Below, in pieces: positions 8,408 through 16,136 of a DNA stretch of 64,000 bases. How positions within the stretch are numbered: position 1 is the first letter of the stretch; each line of letters opens with the position of its first letter. The notes below the pieces were generated by a model that had not been told where the DNA came from, did not search any database, and saw only the letters and a program-made list of their open reading frames with translations. This DNA comes from CALSMU01 sp965230225 (GTDB lineage: Bacteria > Bacteroidota > Bacteroidia > Flavobacteriales_D > Parvicellaceae), in NCBI GenBank assembly GCA_965230225.1, contig CBDDKM010000003.1, positions 620,001-684,000 of the forward strand, read 5' to 3'. A program made the position numbers and the translations under genes.

Positions 8408-9781
8408 TTAGGCTGCATTCTCATTTTGAGAGGGCTTGTTAATGTTGCTTTTTAATCGGTAAATGGTAGATTGACCGATGTCTAGCTTTTCTGCCACCTT
8501 AGGCACACTACCATTGTATTTGTCTAAGTAGTGAAAAATGATTTTTTCGGTGTAGTCTTTTAAGGTCATTTCAGAATTCATTAAATGAGCAATGGATTTT
8601 TCTGAGTTAAGAGAAATGTCGTTCGGTTCTATTACTTCTGAATTAGCCATTACTGCCGAAAGTTCTACCACAGCTTTAAGTTCTCTAACATTTCCGGGGA
8701 AAGGGTAGCTCAATAGTTTTTCTTGTGCCTCGGGTGAGAATTTCAAGTCCGGGAATCCATTCTCTTTGCAAAATTGCTTTAGGCAATGTCTTGCAATAAT
8801 GAGGATATCGTTACCACGTTCTCTTAGAGGAGGTAAGGGTAGTGGAAGACCAAGTAAACGGTAGTATAAATCCTCTCTGAAGTTGCCATTTTTTACTTCT
8901 TCTGCTAAGTTTTTATGGGTGGCTACTATTACTCTTACATCTGTTTTAATCACTTGGTTGGAGCCTAGTCTGGTTACCTCTTTTTCCTGTAGAACTCTCA
9001 GTAATTTAGCCTGAAGGCTAGGGGCTAGTTCTCCAATTTCGTCGAGGAAAATGGTGCCTCCTTTGGCTTCTTCGAATTTTCCTTTTCGTCTGGAGTGAGC
9101 TCCTGTAAATGCTCCTTTTTCGTGCCCAAACAATTCAGACTCTATTAATTCGTTGGGTATGGCAGCCATGTTTACGGCTACAAATGCTTTGTCTTTTCTA
9201 GGAGAGTTATAATGAATGGCCTTTGCCACAAGCTCTTTTCCTGTTCCGGTTTCTCCGGTAATGGATACGGAAATATTTGATTTACTTGCTCGTTCCATTA
9301 ATCCAAATACTTTCTGAATGGCCTTGCTATTACCTTTAATGGCTTTGTCAAAGTTGTATTTGTGAATTACCTCTTTCCTAAGTTGGGTAATTTCTGTTTT
9401 TAATTCCAGTTTCTCTTTTATTCTAATAATGCTGTTCCACAACCGATCCTTTGTATCGTCGTTTTTTACAATGTAGTCGTAAGCTCCATCTTTAAGTAAG
9501 TCTACAGCAGTGGTAATATCTTCTTGAGCAGAAATAATTACAACCTCTATTTCCGGGTGTTCGGACTTTATTCTTTTAAGGAGTTTATCTCCTTTAAAGT
9601 CTGGTAAAGAGAAGTCCAGGCTAATAATGTCGGGCTTTTTGTGAAGGTTATTCAGAAGCTCTTTCCCAGAGTGGAAAGCCTCCAATTGATAGTCGGGGTT
9701 GTGGCTAAGGTGGTGTTTTAATATCTCAGCATACCATTCATCGTCTTCTGCGATGAAAATCGTCAAATTTTCCTTTTTCAT
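8408..9781 (-). CDS. Sigma54-dependent response regulator (NtrC family)
   Basis: Activator of sigma54 promoters, 457 aa from the ATG at 9781 (the frame extends upstream, but without need). The receiver domain (1-~120) has acidic residues in IAEDDE, phospho-acceptor D56 in IISLDFSLP and K106 in YIVKNDD. The AAA+ domain (~140-370) has Walker A GETGTGKE at 176-183, the sigma54-contacting loop GAFTGA at 223-228 and Walker B FLDEIGE near 245-251. A Fis-type helix-turn-helix ends the protein (VAEKLDIGQSTIYRLK). It lies 104 nt upstream of the REC/H-NOX/kinase operon on the same strand. An array of TGTC/GACA half-sites lies in its own upstream region, which suggests autoregulation. Confidence 0.94.
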   Translation of the reverse strand: MKKENLTIFIAEDDEWYAEILKHHLSHNPDYQLEAFHSGKELLNNLHKKPDIISLDFSLPDFKGDKLLKRIKSEHPEIEVVIISAQEDITTAVDLLKDGAYDYIVKNDDTKDRLWNSIIRIKEKLELKTEITQLRKEVIHKYNFDKAIKGNSKAIQKVFGLMERASKSNISVSITGETGTGKELVAKAIHYNSPRKDKAFVAVNMAAIPNELIESELFGHEKGAFTGAHSRRKGKFEEAKGGTIFLDEIGELAPSLQAKLLRVLQEKEVTRLGSNQVIKTDVRVIVATHKNLAEEVKNGNFREDLYYRLLGLPLPLPPLRERGNDILIIARHCLKQFCKENGFPDLKFSPEAQEKLLSYPFPGNVRELKAVVELSAVMANSEVIEPNDISLNSEKSIAHLMNSEMTLKDYTEKIIFHYLDKYNGSVPKVAEKLDIGQSTIYRLKSNINKPSQNENAA

Positions 9782-9791
9782 AATGAGAGTT

Positions 9792-9824
9792 TGTCTAAAA
9801 TTGAGACAGGGTGTCTTTTTGACA
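9792..9824. promoter_or_regulatory. Two adjacent TGTC/GACA palindromes upstream of the sigma54 regulator gene
   Basis: TGTCT-N7-AGACA (9792-9808) is followed after 3 nt by TGTC-TTTTT-GACA (9812-9824). Both start within 45 nt upstream of the regulator's ATG (9781). Paired dyads of this kind are typical for a dimeric Fis-type helix-turn-helix, so the regulator itself is the first candidate to bind here. Confidence 0.45.
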
Positions 9825-9912
9825 GTTACGGAAATTATAGAATTCAAGTTTCAGGTAAACTAAAAAATTTCCGAAAGTTTAACTCTCAGAGTGCTAACTT
9901 TTGGTAAAGCAC

Positions 9913-9950
9913 AAAAAAATGGGAAACTCTGTTTTACCAGAATTTCCCAT
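9913..9950 (-). terminator. Terminator downstream of the large T9SS protein gene
   Basis: A long inverted repeat (ATGGGAAA arms, continued by CTCTG/CAGAA with one mismatch, loop TTTTAC) lies just past the stop at 9978 on the minus strand, and is followed by a run of seven U in that direction. Confidence 0.8.
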
Positions 9951-9977
9951 CGTGTATAAATGTGTTACGAGTGTTTT

Positions 9978-12746
9978 TTACTTTACAAATAATGGTAGAT
10001 TGATCGAGCCAACTTCATTAGATACTCTTACATAGTAAACTCCTGTTGCCAAATCCGATAAGTTTAAGTTAACCAGATCCACTCCATTGAAGTTTTGTCT
10101 TCTAATTACAGCTCCATTCAGGTAGCAAATGTCAACGTTTACATTATCGTATATCTGACCAAAATTAATCGTTGTAATGCCCTCTGTTGGATTAGGGTAT
10201 AGTGTTACATTGCTCAGTGGGTTTTCGCTAATGCTGTTAGCTATAATCGAATGGCAAGATGAAGTATCTGCACAACCATTATTGGTAATAATAACCGCAT
10301 AGTTTCCATCTGCAGTAGCGGTGTAGTTTTGATCAGTTGCTCCTGGAATAGCAGTATATCCATTGTCGCAATCTACCCACTGGTAAGTTGCTCCGGAGAA
10401 AGTAGCTGTTAAAGTAGCTCCAGAAACCACAACTGTTGTATCAGGATCATCGAAAGAAAGGAAAATGTTCATAATACTATCACATCCATTGGCATTAGGA
10501 ATGGTATCCTGATAGCTTCCAGGTGTGGTCCAAACATAATTCCCACTTGGCGAAGTATAGCTTCCACATCCACTTTCGTTAACACTTGCAAAAGTGTTAA
10601 GGCTAATGGTTAAGTTAATGGTTAACACAGAATCTGCACCAGCGGCATTAGGAATGGTATCGTTATAAGTTCCAGAGAAGAAATAAGTTTCATCTCCACT
10701 AGGAACAGTGTACTGTCCACAACCTGTTTCAGAAATAGTGTTATAGGTAGTTGGGTCTGGTATAACCACTACACCATAATCTTCCGTTTGTCCTAAACTG
10801 TTGTCAGAGCAAGGAGTAATGGTTGCTCCCACCATATCAGAAGTAATTCTCATTCTAAGCGGAGTGTTTTGCACCGCCGTTCCTGGAATGTTAATGGTTC
10901 CTGATGGGTTAGAAGTGTTTAATGCAGTAAATACTAATTCGGTTGCATCGTCTAACACACCATCGTTGTTAAAGTCGATCCAGATTTTAGTATCCTGTGG
11001 GTTACTTGGTCCGGTTGTAATAGAAATAGAATGTGAGTTCCCCGACCAAACATCCGTTTGATGCTCACAAGTGTTGTCTTGATATCCTTCACTTGCATTT
11101 CCCGAAGAATGGTTGATGGACTCGAAAGTTACGTTCTCAATTCCGTAATCACAGCAGTATCCTAAAGTAGCAGGCTCACAGCTAATAATAGCTACTGCAT
11201 TAGAAAGGTTAACCTCAATTAATGCTGTCATGGTGGTGTCATCAGTACCATGAGCATTGTAAGCAGAAAGAGTTACAGTATAAGTTCCACTAGCCGTATA
11301 GGTGTGAGTTGGATCTTGTTGAACACTGTTGTTTCCATCACCAAAATCCCAGTTCCATCCGTAAGGAATATTAGCAGATAAATCGGTAAACTCTACATAA
11401 CCATCACAAGTAACAGTGTCGCTAACGCTAAATTCTGCTACCGGAGGAGTAGTGTTTTGAGTGATGATTACGGTATAATCCTCAACCTGTCCATAATCTG
11501 GCTGTCCACAAGGAGTAATAGGCGCACTTAAATCATAATCGGCACTTACTCTCATTCTAAGAGGAGTGTTTAGCACAGCTCCACCAGGAATGGTAACGTT
11601 AGCACTAAACGAAAGTGCAGAAGTTCCATTTAAAATTTCTTCCGAAGCACTGAAAGTACCGTCGTTGTTATAGTCGATCCATGCAGCACAATTGTGTGTA
11701 GATGGATTTGGGGTAGCTACATCAATGGTATAGGTAGATCCTTCAAAAACGGTAGTAGAAGTACAGGTAAAATCTCCATACCCTTCAGAACCATCTCCAG
11801 AAGTATTGTTAAGAGTATTAAAAGTAACGTTAGTGATACCAAATCCACAACAATGGTTAGTGGTAGCAGGCATACAGGAAGCTGCAATTGGGCTACTCCC
11901 CACGTTTACAGTAATCATTCCTACATTCAAGGTGTCATCGCTTCCGTAAGCGTTAGTTGCTGTAAGCATTACATCGTAAGTACCGGAAGTGGTATAAGTA
12001 TGTGTTGGGTTTTGAACTGTAGAGGTATTTCCATCTCCAAAATCCCAAAGCCACCCTGTAGGAGTGTAAGTGGATAAGTCGGTAAAGTCAACCACACCAG
12101 AACAGGTTGTGGTAGGGTTAGCACTAAAGTTAGCTATCGGAGGCACATTAATCGGTGCCCAGTCGAACTGCATGTTCGGACGGTTACTCGATAAAGTAGT
12201 TCCGGTTTCAGAACACAGGTTGTTATTATTATCCTGACGGTAGTAACCACAGCTTACAAAGCTGGTAGTGGTATACCTCATTTCTGCATTGTTAGTCCAG
12301 TTGGTATTGTTAAAACAAGTTTCTACAATAATGTTCGAAGTTCCATCCCAGTAAAATGGAGTACCAAACGTGTGCACATTCCACCCGGTAGTTTCTGTGA
12401 AGTTGGTAGGACCGTAAACGTTGGTCATACCGGTTTCAAAAGTAGCTCCGGTGGTAGCAGTAGAAGTAAGCTTCATACCAATTGTAAAGTTGGTAAGAGG
12501 TGTTCCTTCTGCAACATCCACATCAAAAGCAATGCTGTTAATGTTTCCTGCGCTCATTCCGGCAGCAGTTAACTCAGATTCCAAAATGATGAACTGATGT
12601 TTAGCTCCATCGTAATAATTACCATAAGGTGCAGGGTATCCCTGGTCTCCATTGGTGTTCGTTCCAGTACCAATGGTTATGGTAGTTTGAGCATACGTAA
12701 AAATTGAGAGTAGTATTAATCCCGTAGTGTGTAGCAGTTTGGTCAT
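9978..12746 (-). CDS. Secreted T9SS protein with two PKD and two GEVED domains
   Basis: A large (922 aa) exported protein, probably surface-bound or adhesive. Signal peptide: MTKLLHTTGLILLSIFTYAQ; the ATG at 12746 is preferred over the TTG at 12752. An N-terminal beta-rich region (~20-200) follows, then PKD 1 (~205-285: GWLWDFGDGNTSTVQNPTHTY), a GEVED domain (~290-435: AAWIDYNNDGTFS ... DYGQVEDYTV), PKD 2 (~440-515: GWNWDFGDGNNSVQ), and a second GEVED domain (~520-665: KIWIDFNNDGVLD ... LGQTEDYGVVV). Two short cysteine-containing repeats (SETGCGQYTVPSG, NESGCGSYTSPSG) lead to the T9SS type A sorting domain (from ~845: NVTLYPNPTEG ... LATGVYYVRV). The -7 element and terminator suggest a single-gene unit. 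Enzymatic function: none seen. Confidence 0.92.
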   Translation of the reverse strand: MTKLLHTTGLILLSIFTYAQTTITIGTGTNTNGDQGYPAPYGNYYDGAKHQFIILESELTAAGMSAGNINSIAFDVDVAEGTPLTNFTIGMKLTSTATTGATFETGMTNVYGPTNFTETTGWNVHTFGTPFYWDGTSNIIVETCFNNTNWTNNAEMRYTTTSFVSCGYYRQDNNNNLCSETGTTLSSNRPNMQFDWAPINVPPIANFSANPTTTCSGVVDFTDLSTYTPTGWLWDFGDGNTSTVQNPTHTYTTSGTYDVMLTATNAYGSDDTLNVGMITVNVGSSPIAASCMPATTNHCCGFGITNVTFNTLNNTSGDGSEGYGDFTCTSTTVFEGSTYTIDVATPNPSTHNCAAWIDYNNDGTFSASEEILNGTSALSFSANVTIPGGAVLNTPLRMRVSADYDLSAPITPCGQPDYGQVEDYTVIITQNTTPPVAEFSVSDTVTCDGYVEFTDLSANIPYGWNWDFGDGNNSVQQDPTHTYTASGTYTVTLSAYNAHGTDDTTMTALIEVNLSNAVAIISCEPATLGYCCDYGIENVTFESINHSSGNASEGYQDNTCEHQTDVWSGNSHSISITTGPSNPQDTKIWIDFNNDGVLDDATELVFTALNTSNPSGTINIPGTAVQNTPLRMRITSDMVGATITPCSDNSLGQTEDYGVVVIPDPTTYNTISETGCGQYTVPSGDETYFFSGTYNDTIPNAAGADSVLTINLTISLNTFASVNESGCGSYTSPSGNYVWTTPGSYQDTIPNANGCDSIMNIFLSFDDPDTTVVVSGATLTATFSGATYQWVDCDNGYTAIPGATDQNYTATADGNYAVIITNNGCADTSSCHSIIANSISENPLSNVTLYPNPTEGITTINFGQIYDNVNVDICYLNGAVIRRQNFNGVDLVNLNLSDLATGVYYVRVSNEVGSINLPLFVK

Positions 12747-12762
12747 AATCAAGGTGTTTCTA

Positions 12763-12770
12763 CAAATTTA
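12763..12770 (-). promoter_or_regulatory. Bacteroidota -7 promoter element (TAAATTTG)
   Basis: A perfect TAnnTTTG element on the minus strand, 16 nt before the start codon of the T9SS PKD/GEVED protein. No clear TTTG -33 element was found. Confidence 0.55.
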
Positions 12771-12957
12771 ATTGAATTCCTCATATAGTGTCCTAAAATG
12801 AAAAAAATGTGATTTTCACAAAGACAATATTTTTTTCACAAGGTTCGCTCAAACGAATTAAAATCTGATAATCTGTTGGATAGGACAGAGTTGTAGTTAA
12901 AAAGTTTTTTTGAAGAAGTCTTATAAAACCAAACGAAATGCTAGTTTTGATGCCAAT

Positions 12958-14988
12958 ATGCGACTGGCCTTATTCATATTGTTTTGCGGAATTTTCGTTT
13001 CCACAAAAGCTCAAACACAGTACGACTCTGTTCGAATTAAAATAAACTCCATTAAGGAATTGGATAAAAAAATCGATGCCCTTCATGAGGAGCTTCGAGC
13101 ATTCGAAAATGCCAATCCGGATACCATTATTTCCTTCGCCAATTGGGGGTTAGAGTTGAGTAAGAAAGCCAAAGACATTAAGTCGGAATCCAGATTCAAA
13201 AGTGTTCGTGGAATGGGGTATATGCGTTCTTCCATGTACAGCGAAGCATTAAAAGATTTGTTTGATGCTTCCAGAATTAGCGAAACACTTAACGACTCGG
13301 TAATGATGAGTTATACTTACAACAACCTTGGAAATGTATACCGGGCGTCAGGAAAACTGGATGAGGCTACTAACTATTATTCTAAGGCGTTGGATATTAG
13401 AAAAGCCATAAACGATTCCGCAGGAATCTCTTTTGCTTATAACAATTTGGGTATTGTATACATGATGCAAGCCAGATACGACGAAGGAATGGCATTGTGG
13501 GGAGAATCCTTAAAAATGAAGTTGGCGGTTGGAGATTCTTCGGGTGCAGCAGTAACCATGGGAAACATGGCCATGTACTACCGAGATATTGGAGAAACCG
13601 AAAAAGCTCTGGATTTTTTGCGTCAGGCAGAGGCTATCGAATTGGTTAGGGGAGATCATCATGGTTTATCTATGAACTACTCTAATGTTGGTGAGTTATA
13701 CCAAAAGCAGGAAGATTTTGAGAAAGCCATTGCTTTTTATGAACTATCTAAAAAGCATGCAGATTCTGCCAATAATAAAGCTATGGTAGCTGAGGTGTAT
13801 TCGAAGCTGACGGAGACATACGAAGAAATAGGTGATTTTGGAACTGCTCTGGAGTACCATAGAAGGTTTAAAGAAATTGAAGATGATATTCTGGGAGAAA
13901 GAACCCAGAAGGACCTATTAGTGTTGGAGTCTCAATACATTGCCGAGCAACAAGCTGCTAAACTGGATGTGCTTAAGGCAGAGGATAAAGTGAAAGAGGA
14001 GGTAATAGCCCGACAAAATGAAGAGAAAGAAAACGAGCGATTGTATAAAATTGCCTTCGGAGTTGGGTTTGGGTTGATGTTACTATTGTCTCTTGTTATG
14101 ATTCAGGGGTACAGAAGAAAACAAAAGGATAATAAAGTCATCTCTGAGCAAAAAGAACAGGTACTACAGCAACACATTGCGCTGGAGGAAAAGAACAAAG
14201 AAATTGTAGATTCCATTAACTACGCCAAGAGGATTCAAACTGCTATATTGCCATCTAACCGAATGATAGAGCAGGAGTTGGATAACTCTTTTATTTACTA
14301 CTTACCAAAGGACATTGTGGCCGGAGATTTTTACTGGATGCAAAAGGTGAATGACCTATTGTTTTTTGCCGTTGCTGATTGTACCGGGCATGGAGTACCC
14401 GGAGCTATGGTAAGTGTGGTGTGCTCTACAGCACTTAACAGAGCGGTAAACGAATTTGCGCTTACCGATCCGGGACAAATATTGGATAGGGTAACTCAGT
14501 TGGTAACAGAAACTTTTTACCTGGACGATGAAGAGGTGAATGATGGGATGGATATTGCATTATGTGCCTGGAATAAGACCACCGGAAAGGTGGAATATGC
14601 CGGTGCAAATAATTCTCTTTATCTGGTTTCCTCTAATAAGCGAGAAGAAGAGTTAGTTAAAGAAACAGAACAGGATGGAGTTTACCTGTACGAGTATAAA
14701 GCCAACAAACAACCAGTGGGAGCTTACGAAAGAAAGGTTCCGTTTACTACACTTACTATCGATACTGCTCAGGGAGATTACATCTATTTGTTTTCCGATG
14801 GATACCCAGATCAATTTGGAGGGCCTAAAGGCAAAAAGTTCAAGTATTCCAATTTTAAGAAGTTATTGCTAATGCAATTTGGTAAAGAATTGAGTGTTCA
14901 AAAAGAAAACCTCAGTCAAACCCTACAAGAGTGGAAAGGAGACATTGAACAAATAGACGATATCTGTGTGATAGGGGTTAAGATGTAG
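12958..14988 (+). CDS. TPR-containing, membrane-anchored SpoIIE-type serine phosphatase
   Basis: A PP2C/SpoIIE phosphatase fused to a tetratricopeptide sensor, a layout common in Bacteroidota. The ATG at 12958 gives a clean signal sequence (MRLALFILFCGIFVSTKAQ); a TTG at 12910 would only add a 16-residue basic leader. Residues ~80-320 hold TPR units (SYTYNNLGNVYRASGKLDEA, FAYNNLGIVYMMQARYDEG). A coiled coil leads to one membrane helix (IAFGVGFGLMLLLSLVMI, ~370-388), a second coiled coil and the phosphatase domain (~430-676): IQTAILPS, PKDIVAGDFYW, ADCTGHGVPGAMVS and IYLFSDGYPDQFGG, which carry the metal-binding aspartates and glycines. It should dephosphorylate a serine/threonine protein, possibly an anti-sigma antagonist; the partner is unknown. 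It ends 2 nt before a convergent gene. Confidence 0.9.
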   Translation: MRLALFILFCGIFVSTKAQTQYDSVRIKINSIKELDKKIDALHEELRAFENANPDTIISFANWGLELSKKAKDIKSESRFKSVRGMGYMRSSMYSEALKDLFDASRISETLNDSVMMSYTYNNLGNVYRASGKLDEATNYYSKALDIRKAINDSAGISFAYNNLGIVYMMQARYDEGMALWGESLKMKLAVGDSSGAAVTMGNMAMYYRDIGETEKALDFLRQAEAIELVRGDHHGLSMNYSNVGELYQKQEDFEKAIAFYELSKKHADSANNKAMVAEVYSKLTETYEEIGDFGTALEYHRRFKEIEDDILGERTQKDLLVLESQYIAEQQAAKLDVLKAEDKVKEEVIARQNEEKENERLYKIAFGVGFGLMLLLSLVMIQGYRRKQKDNKVISEQKEQVLQQHIALEEKNKEIVDSINYAKRIQTAILPSNRMIEQELDNSFIYYLPKDIVAGDFYWMQKVNDLLFFAVADCTGHGVPGAMVSVVCSTALNRAVNEFALTDPGQILDRVTQLVTETFYLDDEEVNDGMDIALCAWNKTTGKVEYAGANNSLYLVSSNKREEELVKETEQDGVYLYEYKANKQPVGAYERKVPFTTLTIDTAQGDYIYLFSDGYPDQFGGPKGKKFKYSNFKKLLLMQFGKELSVQKENLSQTLQEWKGDIEQIDDICVIGVKM

Positions 14989-14990
14989 CT

Positions 14991-16055
14991 TTAATCCCCA
15001 TGTTTCCCCGAGAGATAATTCAATTGAATATAAGAGCTCTCATCCATGGTGGAGTTGAGAGTTAGTTTATATTTCTTTAACCCTATTTTTATAATGATGG
15101 CTGCAGAATTAGGGCTAACACTTCCTTCGTTGTGTGCCACCATAATCAATTCGTTTTCTCCTTTACTCAGTTTGGCTTTTACTTTCTTTTTAGAGTGGTC
15201 AAGGTGATGCTCTTCTAATATTAGTTGGTTGTTTAACATCAGAGAAATGGTGTCGTGATCCACAATTCCATGATCCCAGGCAATGACTTTAATTCGCTTT
15301 CGGTTGAGGTTGATTTCTTTGCTCAGTTTTTTGTCTCTGTTTACCAATTCATCCGGTAAGGTTTTAACCGGAGGTTCGGGCTTTTCTTTCCGTTTTCTTT
15401 GGAGGTCGTAATCCACAATTAAATTGAGGCCCAAATAGTTTCCCTTGTGAGTAGCTTTAGCAGCACTGTTTGGGCTCGAAAGTTCTGTTTGTATATAAGG
15501 AGCATCAATAAAAAAGTGGGTAAACTGTACTGCTAACGAGTAGCTCATTCTACCATCTCTGGCAAAAGTTCCTATGTGTGGAGAAACAAAATAAGGCCTG
15601 GAATAAAACGAAGTGGACCTCATTTGAAACTCATCTTGTGTTTTGGCTAATACATCATCTCCATGATAGGCGATACCCCCTCCGCATCCAACGGAGATGT
15701 ACTCAAAATACCCATCAGTGTAAATGTACTTGGAGAAAATAACTTCCGATTTAAGTCCGATGTAACTCACCACAGATGAGTAATTGCCCTGATGGTAACC
15801 ATAATTGTACAAATGAATTCCTCCACCTGCAGCCAGAGCAAAACTGTTTTTCCATCTCAACTTTAAGTAAGGTTCTAGCGTTAGCATAGATCCCATAGTA
15901 GTGGTCCAGCGCTCTTCTCCTGAGTTGTCCAAATCCACAAAGTGAGTACCTACTGATAGCCTTCCGGATAGAGCAAGGTTTAGGTTGGATTGTCCAAATC
16001 CTATGGAGCTAATGAACAAGATGGATAAAAAGGCGAGGCTTTTAAAGGTGGTCAT
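14991..16055 (-). CDS. Secreted/outer-membrane protein of unknown function
   Basis: 354 aa with a signal peptide (MTTFKSLAFLSILFISSIGFGQ). Residues ~25-215 have the alternating aromatic strands of a small outer-membrane barrel (LKSEVIFSKYIYTDGYFEYI, MSYSLAVQFTHFFIDAPYI). A proline/lysine linker (QRKRKEKPEPPVKTLPDEL) separates a C-terminal beta domain (~250-350: IKVIAWDHGIVDHDTISLML ... GENELIMVAHNEGSVSPNSA) that looks like a carbohydrate- or ligand-binding module widespread in Bacteroidota. No catalytic motif is visible. Convergent with the SpoIIE phosphatase gene and divergent from the ankyrin gene at 16137. Confidence 0.75.
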   Translation of the reverse strand: MTTFKSLAFLSILFISSIGFGQSNLNLALSGRLSVGTHFVDLDNSGEERWTTTMGSMLTLEPYLKLRWKNSFALAAGGGIHLYNYGYHQGNYSSVVSYIGLKSEVIFSKYIYTDGYFEYISVGCGGGIAYHGDDVLAKTQDEFQMRSTSFYSRPYFVSPHIGTFARDGRMSYSLAVQFTHFFIDAPYIQTELSSPNSAAKATHKGNYLGLNLIVDYDLQRKRKEKPEPPVKTLPDELVNRDKKLSKEINLNRKRIKVIAWDHGIVDHDTISLMLNNQLILEEHHLDHSKKKVKAKLSKGENELIMVAHNEGSVSPNSAAIIIKIGLKKYKLTLNSTMDESSYIQLNYLSGKHGD

Positions 16056-16136
16056 GGGTACAATTTAGGAAAATTGTAGCAATAATTATACCTGAATTAA
16101 ATTCGGTTTCGAAGTGGAATGTATTAAATTTAGAGG

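Noticed and set aside
10801..12572. Three plus-strand ORFs opposite the T9SS PKD/GEVED gene
   Set aside because: Antisense shadows of a repetitive coding sequence; no signal peptide or domain.
12910..12957. TTG start for the SpoIIE phosphatase gene
   Set aside because: The ATG at 12958 starts a clean signal peptide, and the upstream codons form a basic leader with no support.
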